DNA from: Isoetes taiwanensis
Lineage: Eukaryota > Streptophyta > Lycopodiopsida > Isoetales > Isoetaceae
NCBI GenBank assembly: GCA_021234155.1
Contig: JAJEKV010000046.1
Location: forward strand, 10,924,818-10,988,817
Length of the DNA: 64,000 nt
Direction: 5' to 3'
Shown here: piece by piece, positions 34,870-47,331 of the stretch
How the letters are laid out: every line of letters begins with the position of its first letter
Position numbering within the stretch: position 1 is the first letter of the stretch
Notes under the pieces: generated by a model
What the model was told of the DNA's origin: nothing
The model's input: the letters and a program-made list of their open reading frames with translations, nothing else
Database searches by the model: none
Made by a program: the position numbers and the translations under genes

Positions 34870-36183
34870 GGCAAGCCTATCTAGGGAGGCTAGAAACGGG
34901 ATAAGGGCGGGAAGCCTTTAAACATTATAAGAAGGAAGGCAACCTGTTATACCATAAGAACAAGTTGTGCGTGCACCGAATCATCAGGTGTAAAGGAAAT
35001 TGATCCTCCATGACGCGACAACAACCCAATAGCTGGCCATCGCGGGATTCATGAAAACATATTTCAAAGTCGCGGCAGCTATTATTGGCGAGGAATGAAG
35101 AAGCAAGTAGCTCGCTACATCGAGAATGTCGGCTTATGTCGGCTATGTCGGCGAAGGGCAGGAAGCGGCAATTCGGGGCGTTAGAGCCATTAGCGGTGCC
35201 AAACGCTAAGTGGGGAGGTGATCGGCATGGATTTCATCGGGGCTTCCAAGAACAAGAAGAGGAAAGGATGCCTTGATGGTAGTGGTCGACAAGTTGTCAA
35301 AGATGGCACATTTTGTGCCTTGCGGGGACCACAGATACGACTATGGATACTGTGAGCTCTTCACCAAAGAGATCTTGAGGGCTTCATGGTATGCCAAGGG
35401 AGATTATCTCAAGCGAGGGGATCGAAGTTTATGAGTGCCTTTTGGCAAGACCTCTTTTGCGACCAGGGCGAAGTTATCCATGAGCACGGCATATCATCCT
35501 CCAGACGGATGGCCAAGCGGAGGCGGACCAACGAGGATTTTGGAGGACATGCTACGGAACTATGTGCGGAATAAGCAAGGTATGTGGGAAGAATTTATTC
35601 ACTTGGTGGAGTTTGCCTACAATAGCACCAAGCAGGAATCATCCCAAATGTCGCCGTTTATGATTAATTACGGCTATCAGTGTCTAACTCCATATACTTG
35701 GCACAATCCCGTGTCAAAAGTAGAGGTTTCGCGGCAGATGTTGGCCGATATGCGGCATTTCGTGGAAGAAGTTCGAGGGTATTTGATAGCGGCAAGCGAG
35801 TCGATGAGAAAGAGCATCGCCGACAAGCATCGAGCAAAGAAGAGAGTTCAAAGTTGGAGATGATGTTTGGCTCAAGATCAAGGTGAAGCGGTGGCTTCGG
35901 CTCGGGAATTGCAAGAAGCTTGCTCCAAGGTGGGCTGGACCTTTCAGAATAGTCAAGAGAGTAGGTAATCAATCCTACAAGCTAGACTTGCCAGCACACC
36001 TAAAGATTCATAAGGTCTTCCACGTGAGTTTGTTGAAGAAGCACACTCCAAATCCAGACGAAGTCTTGGACACTCCAACGTTGTTGGAAATGACGGAGGA
36101 GCAGCTGGAAATAATTCAGGCGATTCTTGATAAAGCTTTCAAGAAAACAAGGAGGTCGGAGTTCCTCCAATACTTGGTCAAGT
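34870..36183 (+). pseudogene. pol of H, second half: integrase and first part of chromodomain
   Basis: The integrase zinc-binding part is near 34920-35140. The core includes MDFIG (about 35228), [19 protein letters not shown] (35270-35325), [12 protein letters not shown] (35425-35460) and AYHPPDG..., followed by WEEFIHLVEFAYNSTKQESSQM (35587-35650). The C-terminal part at 35883-36183 is clean: NCKKLAPRWAGPFRIVKRV, LPAHLKIHKVFHVSLLKKH, LDTPTLLEMTEEQ, then RRSEFLQYLVKS. The last residues start a chromodomain (QYLVKW...) that D interrupts. The frame continues at 47332. Confidence 0.8.
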
Positions 36184-36211
36184 CACACTGACCCCAATTT
36201 TTGGTCCACAG
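36184..36211 (+). repeat. Left terminal inverted repeat of D
   Basis: It begins CACACTGACCCC and continues AATTTTTGGTCCACAG. It pairs with 47304-47331. Confidence 0.9.
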
Positions 36212-37250
36212 TTGTTTTTTAGTTGTACGGAAGTGTTGTTTTATGCCAAAAACAACACCAAAATGGCCCCAAAAGTCCACGTGGCCTGTTTATCCGGATT
36301 TGCACAAAGAGACAGTGGTTTTTTGGCAGAAATTTCCCACTGTGGTCTTTTGGCAGAAAAATCCATGCGTAGAGAAAATTGACATGGTTTTTGTGAATTT
36401 TTGTCAACGTGTACTTTTTTCCTTCGCTGTTGTTTTTTGGCGGAACCATGCGTTGTTTATCTTTAAAATAGCACGTGTAGGTTTTAATTTTACTGCACCT
36501 GAAAAACTAAATTACAACACTAGAAATAAAACACTACAAAGAAAAGAACACGTAGGAAATAGAAAGTTGATGTTTTCAAGTGTTCTTTTTCGCAATATGG
36601 ACATGTTGTTTCAAGTGTTGTTTTTGCAAAACTAAAAAAAAAATCACGTATGGCCTTTTTTTTATTTACGAAACCCTACATGTGTTATTGGAATCTAGCT
36701 ATAGTTTTCCTGAAATAAGGACATGTAAAAAATAATATTATAACGTGTAGAAAAAATGTATGTTTTTAATGTGGTTGTTTAACTAATGAGATATTAACAC
36801 GTGGCATACTTTTTAAATAAAAAAATATTATTCTAGCTAATCAAATATGGACACGTGGCATACTTTTGAAATAAAAAAAGCATTATTATTACATGTAGAA
36901 AAAGAAGGTATTGTTTTTAATATGTCTTCTATCAAATCAAATGTTGACACATGGCACACATTAAAATAAAAAATTACTATAAACCACAATTTAAAAGCTA
37001 ATATATTATGAATTTTGCATTGATTTTTTTAATTGTTAAAAAAAAAGCCTTTTGGGAATCGAACCCAAACAAGTCCATAAGACATAATATTCATGTTATC
37101 TCCATTCTCATTTTATATATCACGTCTTGATGGATTGCAATCTAAATTTTAAATTTTAAAATCAGATTATAACATTCAATTAACATTCAATAGTTAAGGT
37201 TTAAAACAATTGAATTAATGGTTGTGGTTAAAAACAATGATTAACGTCAT
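36212..37250. repeat. Left subterminal region of D, AT-rich with short repeats
   Basis: It holds several ACATGTAG/ACGTGTAG-type words and a duplicated block with ACACGTGGCATACTTTT (36797 and 36851). Repeated TTTTTTGGC words occur near 36320-36440. An open frame at 36201-36635 is not supported by composition or motif. Near 37040-37070 the minus strand reads GGGTTCGATTCCC, like a tRNA B box, but no cloverleaf was found. Confidence 0.5.
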
Positions 37251-38395
37251 CTCAACTCTCCTTTTCTTCTTCCACAACTTCATCTTCATCATGGAGCGGA
37301 TCGGATTATAAGCTTCATCATGGAGCGAGCGGACTATAAGCATGTTTCACGGACAACTAAGAAGCATTATGGGAAAGGATCAAGAAACCCTCATATCTTT
37401 TTGTCTTGACCCTGAAATAAAATAGAACGTGATTATAAACCTATGAGGCTCTTTGAGAAGTCAAGTAATTTTGCAATAAGCTTGCCAAGTTCATTTTCAT
37501 AGAATTTAGAACATCGCACAACTTCTTTTGCATATAAGATGCTCGAGTCCTTCTTCTATATTAGAAAATAACCAATATGATGCGCTTCACAAGAATGAGA
37601 GAACACTCCAAGCTGAATTATCTTGAAAAAACAAGAAGGCTGCCCATATGATAATCTCGTAAAAGCGAGGCACGTAAGATGAAAGGGTTTTAAATTTATG
37701 AAAAATCATCTGAATCAATAATCCTTTGCTCTTGTGATCCTTACGGTCATGATGAGAAAGATTGCAAAGGATAAAAATGATAAGATGAAATGAGACCACC
37801 ACCATGTCCCAAGGATTATATATCTTTGTCAAGCAAAGTTGCCATCTTCCACAAGTTGAGCTTTTCGGGGATATCGTCTTTGCTTGTTCTTGCCAAAAAA
37901 TATCAGCTTTTGCCATTAGTTATCTCAGATCTTAGAGGTAAAAGGGTCGAAATGGTTCCTAGAGGAACAAATCATAAGGCAAATAGGTGAGGCGGTTGCA
38001 AAAAGCATGGCTCTTAGATGATCAAATGCTCGAAATGCTTTTTGGGGACAAGTTCAAAGATAAGAAGTGATTTGGGACCAATAATAGGAATGAAGTGGCA
38101 TTGAGAATAGGATATGATAAGCAACATCAAAAGCGGATCATTCTAAGGAAGCCGGGCATTTGTTTAGCTTACGTTTTGCTCGGCATAGCAACCACAGAAA
38201 TGAATAAATTTGTTCTAACACTACCTGCAATTCGTTCCATCAGATTGCATCCGGCAAAGTGCGCAACCCTTCAAGCCCAAGCAAAATAATGCGCTTCCGG
38301 CTCTCGATCAAGCTTCCTAGTCTGGAAAATGTTATGCTTTCGAGTTCGGATTGAGGAGAAACAAAGCTTAGAAAATAAGCGAAAAACAAGCCTCT
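37251..38395. other. Interior of D, unrecognised
   Basis: Only short open frames occur (for example 37790-37990 and 38095-38289, with ISDLRGKRVEMVPRG and RSIRLHPAKCATLQAQ). None matches a transposase or host protein that I know. It could be a decayed captured fragment. Confidence 0.35.
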
Positions 38396-38399
38396 AAGA

Positions 38400-38700
38400 A
38401 CATAACAAAACCTGACGGATTTGCCATTGCCACAGCTGCCAAAGATTTGCCATCGCCATAGCTACCAAAGATTTGCCATTGTCGGATTTGCCAAAGCTGC
38501 CGAATGTGTGCTCATGCCTGCTTCTACCGCCATGGATGTTTGCTCGCCCCTTACATCCGGATCTGCCATGGTTGTGTGCATGCAAAGCGCTGGGCAATGA
38601 AAACCACGATAGAGGCGGGAAAAAGTTAACCAATAGGCTGTGCAATGAAAACCACGATCTGAGGAGGAAAAAAGTTAACCAATAGAATGAAACCAAGAGG
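38400..38700. repeat. Short tandem repeats inside D
   Basis: A GATTTGCCATTGCC-CAGCTGCCAAA-like unit of about 33 bp repeats near 38415-38510. A second pair (GAAAACCACGAT...AAAGTTAACCAATAG) lies at about 38600-38690. Confidence 0.55.
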
Positions 38701-40205
38701 ATCGCCATCTTAGCCATCTATTTTTTCAAAATCTGGACCGTCCATTCCTTTAGTCCAACCAATAGGATAACACCATGAAGATTGCAATCTCGGTAGTCCA
38801 CCTACTGAGATGCGGGCCATCCATGTGGGCTAATTTTTCTTTGCATAGTTTAATTATTATTTTCATTTCAACATGTGACACCATGGGTCACTGCTATATT
38901 CCGCCATATAAAATGGCGGGGCGTGCACTACGTGTATACCCTTGCTATATTGGCCATGGCCATATGGCCTACATATTTTCCATATTAAATTAAAACACTA
39001 GGATTGCTTACTAGCCGGTGGGCATGCATGGAAGCGGATGCCATGGGCATGCATGGAAGAAGCACGGATAGCCGGGCGCCATAGCTGAAGTGGAAGCGGA
39101 CGCGCCGTGCGCCATAGCCCGGCGCCATAGCGAGCCGTCAAAGGCGAGAATGGTCATTTGTCAATTCAAAAGCGGGAAACACGGGCCAATAGGAGGAGAG
39201 GACACGGATGAAATCCGGGCCGTTCATCTTAGCCCATCACGGGTCGTTGATAAGAGCATTTTTATAAAAATATAATATAGTTGTGGCTTTTTCCCACAAA
39301 TCCAATGTACTAGGGAAAGTTCAATTCTAGAAAATCCACCGGTAATTTCTGGCGGCGCCACAAGGCGGGTGGCACCCAATGGCGTGGCCGCTAAACATAT
39401 TGAGGAATATTCCCTTACGTTATATACACTTGCTGAAATTACGAGCGAAGGGCGGGGGGCGGCTATGGCTATGGATATGGCTCGTCGATTCTTTTCTTTC
39501 GGAGAAGGAAGCGATGCGATGGCCGGTGGAGCCATGCCTTCTCATACTTTCGAGGAAAATAGGGCACATGAGAAAAACAATCGTCCCTTTTGTCATCCCA
39601 ATCCATACGCACATATTTAGAAAATAGAGTTCGGCTATGGCGGGGTAGTACTTCCCTATTCAGCTATAGGATGAGCTGCTCATTTGTGGCCCAATAATCA
39701 ATTTGGATTTGCCTTTGCAAGCAAAAAGAAATTGACAAAGGGGAAAGGCGGGGGACTACTCGTTTCTTCCCAAGCGATGGTTTGAAGTGGGCATCGAATC
39801 GAGGGCTCGGCAAGCTGCGAGCATTTGAATGATGGACTCTGCGATTTGCATGGCTATTCTAGACACTTCATCATAGTGGCCTCCATCTCGATCACTCGAT
39901 ACATCAAAAAAAAACCGGCGTGGCGGCGGCGCTATAGATAGCGAGGGCATATTATTCGTTGTAAAATGTCTGAAATATCACGGTAATTTTAAGCAAGTGT
40001 ATCACATAGTTGTTTCACACAAACATTCTTCTAAATTGAATATGGAACATGTATTACTATTGTGAGGAGGAGGGCATTCTTAACTTCCACTTTCGAGACT
40101 ACTCGGCGATTACGTGTATAGCAATGCAAGATATTGAATACTTTCTATAACAAGGCTTCTCGAAAGTTACGTGAATGAATATTATGGAGGATGAACATAT
40201 GGTGG
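38701..40205. other. Interior of D, unrecognised, partly GC-rich
   Basis: No gene is supported. The part at 39000-39140 has local repeats of GGCATGCATGGAAG and GGCGCCATAG. The remainder has short frames only. Confidence 0.35.
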
Positions 40206-40239
40206 GTTGTTTAAGAAGATTTGCAACCTAAGTATTTGC

Positions 40240-42330
40240 AAAGGTGGCTCAAACATTCCACATGGACTCCAACATGCCACGTATAAGGCTCCGACATGGC
40301 AAGGTGGCTCCAACATGCCATCTAGGCTCCAACATGCCAAGGTGGCTCAAACATGCCACATGGGCTCCAACATGCCAGCTAGGCTCGAACATGCCAAGGT
40401 GGCTCCAACATGCCACCTAAGATCTAACATGCCAAGGTGGCCCAGACATGCCACATGGGCTCCAACATGCCACCTAGGCTCTAACATGCCAAGGTGACTC
40501 CAACATGCCCGAGGGCTCTAAGATGCCAAGGTGGCTCAAACATGCCAAGGTGACTCAACCATACCCGTGGGCTCCAACATGCCACCTAGGCTCCTAACAT
40601 GCCAAGGTGGCTCAAACATGCCACGTTGGCTCCAACATGCCACCTAGGCTCGAACATGCCAAGGTGGCTCCAACATGCCACCTAGGCTCCAACATGCCAA
40701 GGTGGCTCAAACGCTCTGCCACGTGGGCTTCAACATGCCACCTAGGGCCTAACATGCCAAGGTGGCTCCAACATGCCACCAAGGCTCTAACATGCCAAGG
40801 TGGCTCAAACATGCCAAGTGGTCTCCAACATGCCAAGTGGTCTCCAACATGCCACCTAGGCTCAAACATGCCGCGTGTGCTCCAATGTGCCACCTAGGCT
40901 CAAACATGCCGCGTGTGCTCCAATGTGCCACCTATGCTCCTAACATGCCAAGGTGGCTCAAACATGCCACGTGGGCTCCAACATGCCACCTAGGCTCTAA
41001 CATGCCAAGGTGGCTCCAACATGCCACCTAGGCTCTAACATGCCAAGGTGGCTCCAACATGCCACCTAGGCTCTAACATGACACCTAGGCTCCAACATGC
41101 CAAGGTGGCTCAAACATGCCACATGGACTCCAACATGCCACGTTGACTCCAACATGCCAAGGTGGCTCAAACATGCCACCTAAGCTCTAACATGCCACCT
41201 AGGCTCAAACATGCCAAGGTGGCTCCAATATACCATGGGGCTCCAACATGCCACCTAGGTTCCAACATGCAAGGTGGGGCGGGCATGCCACCTAGGTTCA
41301 AGCATGCCACCTGGGCGCGGTGGCATGTTTGGGCCTAGGTGGCATGTTGGAGCCTAGGTGGCATGTTAGAGCTCACGTGGCATGTTGGGCCCAGTGGCAT
41401 GTTGCGACCTCGTGGCATGTTAAAGGCGATGGTGGCATGTCGAGCCACCTTGGCATGCTTGAGCCTAGGTGGCACGTTGGAGCCAACTTGGCATGTTGGG
41501 CTCGCGTGGCATGTTGGGCCAGTGGCATGTTGGAGCCTAGGTGGCATGCTAGGTGGCATGTTGGAGCCCCGTGGCATGTTGGACCAAGGTAATTGCGTTG
41601 GAGCCTAGGTGGCATGCTAGAAGCTCACGAGGCATGTTGAGCCTGGTTGGCATGTTGGAGCCTACGTGGCATGTTGAAGCCTTGGTGGCATGTTGGAGCC
41701 TAGGTGGCATATTTGAGCCACCTTGGCATGTTTGAGCCTAGGTGGCATGTTGGAGCCAACTTGGCATGTTGGAGCTCCGTGTGCGCTTGAGCCCGGTGGC
41801 ATGTTGGAGCCTAGGTGGCATGTTGGGGTGGCATGTTGGGCGTGGGTGGCATGTTGGAGCCTAGGTGGCATGTTGGAGCCTACGTGGCATGTTGGAGCCT
41901 AGGTGGCATGTTTGAGCCACCTTGGCATGCTTGAGCCTAGGTGGCATGTTAGAGCCACCTTGGCATGTTGGAGCCTAGGTGGCATGTTGGAGCCTAGGTG
42001 GCACGTTGGAGCCTAGGTGGCATGCTAGAGCTCACGAGGCATGTTGGAGCCTAGTTGGCATGTTGGAGCCTCATTGGCATGTTGAAGCCCGGTGGCATGT
42101 TGGAGCCTAGGTGGCATATTTGAGCCACCTTGGCATGCTTGAGCCTAGGTGGCGCGTTGGAGCCAACTTGGCATGTTGGAGCTCACGTGGCATGTTGGAG
42201 CCACGTTGGCATGTTAGGAGCCCACGTGGCATGTTGGGCCTAGGTGGCATGTTTGACCCATGGAGCATGTTTGGCATGTTAAGCCATATGTGGTGGCATG
42301 TTGGGCGTGGGTGGCCTTACGCCCACGAAA
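40240..42330. repeat. Large inverted array of a 19-bp tandem repeat
   Basis: From about 40240 to 41315 the unit is CCAACATGCCACCTAGGCT or CAAACATGCCAAGGTGGCT, about 55 copies with variants at the last eight positions. From about 41320 to 42330 the same unit runs in reverse complement (GGCATGTTGGAGCCTAGGT). The two arms of about 1 kb could fold into a long imperfect hairpin. Open frames through the array only reflect the 57-bp triple period. Confidence 0.9.
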
Positions 42331-44390
42331 CTTGGTCTCGGGGTAATGTCGATGTTTGAGTCCGTTGGCGAGTCGGATCGATTCGGGGTGGGAGAGTTGC
42401 CCGTCCGGTGGCCAAGGACCTTCAAAGAGGACCTTTGGGGACGAACTTCTTACGGAAGGTTTTAGGGCTCCGTCTTACGGCGTCAGCGCCCTTCCACTAC
42501 CTCATGACATTGTGCAAGATCTGGTCCAATCGACCGGTATGGCATCAAAGCGCAAACCACAGTGGGTTGCTAGGTTATTGTAGGGTAGGTCGAGTTTTAT
42601 TCAATTGCACTTGAGACATGGTCGAGAAGGCTGCAGTTGAAAACGAAGCAATAAGCCCGGCGAAATGGGATTTGGATTTACAGAGGCGGGGCTTTCCTAC
42701 GGTGCTCCTCGGGAGGGCAAATGCCAATGCCTCCCTTCGGAACCCGATGTCCCTATCCGGGTAGTTGAATTCTCCATTCAAGTAACTTGCACGGGCGGGC
42801 TCAAAAATTCAAGATCTGTAGGGGAGAACATATAAAACCGCAAAAGTGTCCTGCGGTCGGCGGTGTAGAAAACCAAGTGTTTTGTCGTTCTTGCGGTACA
42901 AAGGCCGGAATGGAGATTTGACTTAGCCATGTCGTCGTCAAAACGGCGAAATTACCCTAGGGACCAAGTTACCGCGGTCATTTTTGCAGCAAAAGAAACG
43001 AACCCTCTACATGGCGGTGATTACGCACCCTCGCTAAGGCCAATTCACTCTGAGCGTGTTGGACATGAGCTACTTTGGCGTGTGTCGGGAGGCGGGGGTG
43101 GTCTTACGCCCACGAAACTTGGTCTCCGGGGTAATGTCAATGTTTTGAGTCGGGTTAGCGGTCGGATCGCGGTTCGGGGTGGGAGAGTTGCCGTCGGTGG
43201 CCAAGGACCTTCGGAGAGGACCTTTGGGACGAACTTCTTCGGAAGGTTTTAGGGGCTCGATCTTCGGCCTCAATGCCCTCCCACTACCTCATGACATTGT
43301 GCAAGATCTGGTCCAATCGACCGGGTATGGCCTCCAAAAGCGCCAAACCACGTGGGTTGCTAGGTTATTATGTAGGGTTTACGTTATGGAGGTCGAGTTT
43401 TATTTGGTTGCACTTGAGACATGGTCGACGGCTGCGGTTGAAAACCGGAAGCAATAAGCCCGGCGAAATGGGGTTTGGATTTACAGAAGGCGGGGCTTTC
43501 CTACGGTGCTCCTCAGGGAGGGCAAATGCCAATGCCTCCCTTCGAACCGGTTTCCCTATCCAACCGTTGAATTCTCCATTCAAGTAACTTGCTTGAGTAG
43601 GCTCAAAAATTCAAGATCTGTCAGGAGAACATATAAAACCATAAAAGTGTCCTGCGATCGGCGATTGTAGAAAACCAAGTGTTTTGTCGTTGAGGCGTTA
43701 CAAAAGGCCCGGAATGGATTTGATTTGGCCGCCATGTCATCAGAAACAGATTGAAATTACCCTAGGGACCAAGTTACCACGGTCATTTTTTGCAGCAAAA
43801 AACACGAACCCTCTACATGGCTAAGGCCAATTCACTCGAGCGTGTTGGACGCAGCCTTTCGGGGATGGTCTTCTGCCTAAGGCCAATTCACCTTGGCATG
43901 CTGAGCCTAGGCGTGTTGGACATGAGCTACATGTTTTGGCGTGGCATGTTAGGGGGCATGTAGGGGTGGTGGCATACGCCCTAGGTGGCAAAACTTGGTC
44001 TCCAGGGTAATGTGGATGTTTGGGTGGCCTTCGGAAACTTGGTCGAGTCGGATCCGGTCGGATTGGGTTAGGGGTGGGAGAGTTGCCGTCCGTGGCCAAG
44101 GACCTTCGAGAGGACCTTTGGGGCCGAAATTCTTACGGAAGGTTTTAGGGCTCCGATCTTACGGCGTCAATGCCCTCCCACTACCTCATGACATTGTGCA
44201 AGATCTGGTCCAATCGACCGGGTATGGCCTCAAAGCGCATAAACCACGTGGGTTGCTAGGTTATTGTAGGGTTTACACGTTATGGAGGTCGAGTTTTATT
44301 CGGTTGCACTTGAGACATGGTCGAGAAGGCTGCGATTGAAAACCGAAGCAATAGAAAATGGCGAAATGGGGTTTGGATTTTACCGAGCTC
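42311..44390 (+). repeat. Direct ~770-bp repeat units, forward copies
   Basis: Two nearly complete copies (about 42311-43083 and 43090-43860) and a truncated one (about 43985-44380) share ACGCCCACGAAACTTGG, GGTGGGAGAGTTGCC, CTCATGACATTGTGCAAGAT and GGACCAAGTTACC blocks. The region 43860-43985 mixes this unit with 19-bp array units. The unit ORFs are not conserved. Confidence 0.75.
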
Positions 44391-44519
44391 GATTAATGTC
44401 ATAAAACACATTTTGTAGTAGCAAATATTTTTGGAATGATTCGGGATGCCAATAGATCAAAGTCTGTTATTTCCGGTTGCCATGGCTCGCATGCATGTTG
44501 AAAAAGGTATACCGGGTCC

Positions 44520-45800
44520 CAAGTGCAGCCCGACCACATTTTGGGCGGCAAGCGTAAACCCTACAATAACACGGCAAAGGCCGCGGGGTTTGCGTTTTGG
44601 AGGCCATACCCTGGTCAGATTGGACCAGGATCTTGCACAATGTCATGGGGTAGTGGGAGGGCGTTGAAGCCAGATGATGGAGCCCTAAAACCTTCGGAAG
44701 TTCGACCCAAAGGTCCTCTCACGGAGGGTCCACGGCCCGCGGGACGGGCAACTCTCCCACCCGAAACTATGATCGACTATGCCAGCGGACTCGGAACATC
44801 GACATTACCACGGAGACCAAGTCTCGTGGGCAGAAGACCACCCCTGCTCCCGGACGCGCCAAAGTACCTCATGTCCAACACGTTAAGTAGTGAATTGGCC
44901 TTAGCGAAGGGGTGCGAGAATACCGCCATGTAGAGGGTTCGTGTTTCTTTTGCTACAAAAAATGACCGTAACTTGGTCCCTAAGGTAATTTATTTGTTTG
45001 GGACGACATGGCGAAGTCAAATCTCCATTAGGGGCCTTTGTACGCCCGACGACAAAACACTTGGTTTTTACACCGTCGCCGACCGGGACACTTTGCGGTT
45101 TTATATGTTCTCGGACGGATCTTGAATTTTTTGAGGCTGCTTTCGAAGCAAGTTACTTGAATGGAAAATTCAACGGTCGGATAGGGAAACCGGGTTTCGG
45201 GAAGGGAGGCATTGGCATTTGCCCTCCTGGAGGAGCACTGGTAGGAAAGCCTGCCTCGGTAAATCCAAACCCCATTTCGATCGGTTTCTATTGCTTACGG
45301 TTTTCAAGCTGCGGCTTCGACCATGTCTCAAGTGCAACCTGAATAAAACTTCGACCTCCATAGCGTAAACCCTACAATAACCTAGGAACCCACAGGGTTT
45401 GCGTTTTGGAGGCCATACCCTGGTCAGATTGGACTAGGATCTTGCACAATGTCATGAGTAGTAGGAGGGCGTTGGCCCGGAAGGCGGAGCCCTAAAACCT
45501 TCGAGGAAGAAGTTAGTCCCAAAGGTCCTCTCACGGAAGGTCCTTGGCCACCGGACGGGGCAACTCTCCCACCGGAACTATGATCGACTCGCCAGCGGAC
45601 TCGAAACATCGACATTACCACGGAGACCAAGTTTAGGTAGGCGAAGACCACCCACTCTCCGGACGTGCCAAAGTAGCTCATGTCGGACGCGTTAAGTAGT
45701 GAATTGGCCTTAGCGAAGGGTGCGAGAATCTTTGCCATGTAGAGGGTTCGTGTTTCTTTTCTTTGCAAAAATGACCGCGTAACTTGGTCCCTCATGACTT
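44520..45800 (-). repeat. Inverted copies of the ~770-bp unit
   Basis: The reverse complement of the same unit appears from about 44520 (ATCTTGCACAATGTCATG near 44628) to 44850, in full from about 44860 to 45640, and as a partial copy to about 45800. Together with 42311-44390 it forms a second inverted arrangement next to the 19-bp array. Confidence 0.75.
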
Positions 45801-46049
45801 CGGAAGCAAGGTTTTCCCGAGCAAGGTTTTCCGAGTTTGTGTTTAGGTTTAAGGTGTTAGGCTGTGGTATTTTGCTTGATGGCTCCAACAATTACATCTC
45901 TAATTCTTAATGCAAATCGTCTAAGTGCAATAAGTTATCTTGTTTTTAAAGAACCATTGGATTCTTAGTGCAAATCGTTAGAAAGAACCATTGGATAAGA
46001 TAAATTAGATACAATTAAAACCATTGGATGACGTGGATAACTATTGGAT

Positions 46050-47160
46050 CGTCTATAGCGAACCTTAGTACCAACTAGATATAGGCATGGTTTAATGGTG
46101 TTCCACTAATGATATCCAAAATGGGGGGATAATGTTAGGATATTGCGTAGTCTTGCCATTTTATAATGCTTGGGGATTTGTTGCAATGGTCCTATTCCCC
46201 ATAAACAATTACATCTCAAATTCTTAATGGTCTAAATTATATACCAAGATGTAGGAGCGGTTTAATGGTGTTCCACTAACGATATCAAAATGGGGAATAA
46301 TGTTAGGATATTGCATGGTCTTGCCATTTTAATGCTTGGGGATTTGTTGCAATGGTCCTTTCCTCCATAAAGAAATACATCTCACAATTCTTAATGGTTT
46401 GTTATGCAAAAATGTAGGCGTGGTTTAATGGTCTTTCTCTAACAATATCCAAAATGTTAGGATATTGTTAGGATTTTGCGTGGTCCTATGACATTAATGC
46501 TTAGTCCTGCACCCCCTCAAGGAATACAAATCAAATTCTTGATGGTTTTGTTATGCAAAAATAGGCGTTAAGTAATTGAAGTAGTTGAAGTAACTTGTCT
46601 TACATGGAATACTAGTATAAGGACATGTGATCGTGCACGTGCATCACATGTAGCAAATCAAGTACTCTGTCCTACCACTATAAAGACCCGTGATATGGAA
46701 GGATAGGACATGTAGAGAATCAAGTATTCTTTCCTACTTCTATAAAGACATGTGACAATAGAAGTATTACACATGTCGTAATTCATGTATTCTTTCCTAC
46801 AATGCCTTAGCAAATAAAGTACTCCGTCCTACTACTATAAAGAATAGAATTGTTTTACATGTGACATGGAAGCATACGACATGTACAGAATCAAGTATTC
46901 TTTCCTACTTCTATAAAGACATGTGACAATAGAAGTATTACACATGTTGTAATTCATGTATTCTTTCCTACAATGCTTTAGTAAATAAAGTACTCTGTCC
47001 TACTACTATAAAGACATGTGAATGGAAGCATAGGACATGTAGAGAATCAAATATTCTTTCCTACATCTATAAAGACATGTGACAACAGAATTATTAGACA
47101 TGTAGAAATTCAAGTATTCTTTCCTACGGTGGATTGTATTATAAAATGACATGTCACAAT
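46050..47160. repeat. Right subterminal tandem repeats of D
   Basis: A unit of about 190 bp (GGTTTAATGGTGTTCCACTAA ... ATGCTTGGGGATTTGTTGC) occurs about three times at 46085-46570. A second set at 46600-47140 repeats ATAAAGACATGTGAC, CAAGTATTCTTTCCTAC and ACATGTAGAGAATC. The ACATGTAGA word also occurs in the left subterminal region, as expected for CACTA ends. The stretch 45801-46049 is AT-rich with no gene. Confidence 0.7.
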
Positions 47161-47303
47161 AGAGGAAACTACAAAACAATAGTGGATGTTTTAGTCCACT
47201 GAAAAAAGAACACCATTATTGAACAAAACCATACCTCCACAAATCCACATGTAGGATTCTTTGAAAACAGGACATGTAGACCTACCAAAACTGATGTTTT
47301 CCA

Positions 47304-47331
47304 CAGTGGACCAAAAACCGGGGTGAGTGTG
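47304..47331 (-). repeat. Right terminal inverted repeat of D
   Basis: On the minus strand it reads CACACTCACCCC then GGTTTTTGGTCCACTG. The target copy AGT follows at 47332. Confidence 0.9.

Larger units (their letters stand above)
36184..47331. mobile_element. D: 11.1-kb CACTA-like DNA transposon, apparently non-autonomous
   Basis: The ends form 28-bp terminal inverted repeats beginning CACACTGACCCC (left) and, on the opposite strand, CACACTCACCCC (right). Both share TTTTTGGTCCAC, and 24 of 28 positions agree. AGT flanks both sides (36181-36183 and 47332-47334), a 3-bp target duplication as in CACTA elements. Deleting D and one AGT restores LVKWKHLP in the H chromodomain. Subterminal copies of ACATGTAGA-type motifs occur at both ends. 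No transposase was recognised in any frame. The interior is mostly tandem and inverted arrays. Confidence 0.85.

Noticed and set aside
36201-36635. 144-codon frame at the left end of D
   Set aside because: It starts in the terminal repeat region and reads through T-rich subterminal repeats, with no transposase motif.
37040-37075. tRNA-like B box (GGGTTCGATTCCC, minus strand)
   Set aside because: No matching A box or cloverleaf arms could be drawn.
40207-41031. Long frames of CH.GSNMPR.LQHA-type repeats
   Set aside because: They are translations of the 19-bp array, open in several frames and on both strands.
40240-42330. Possible CRISPR-like array
   Set aside because: There are no unique spacers, the units are contiguous 19-mers, and the setting is a plant transposon.
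42929-44933. Open frames of 70-136 codons in the 770-bp units
   Set aside because: The frames differ between unit copies and show no motif.
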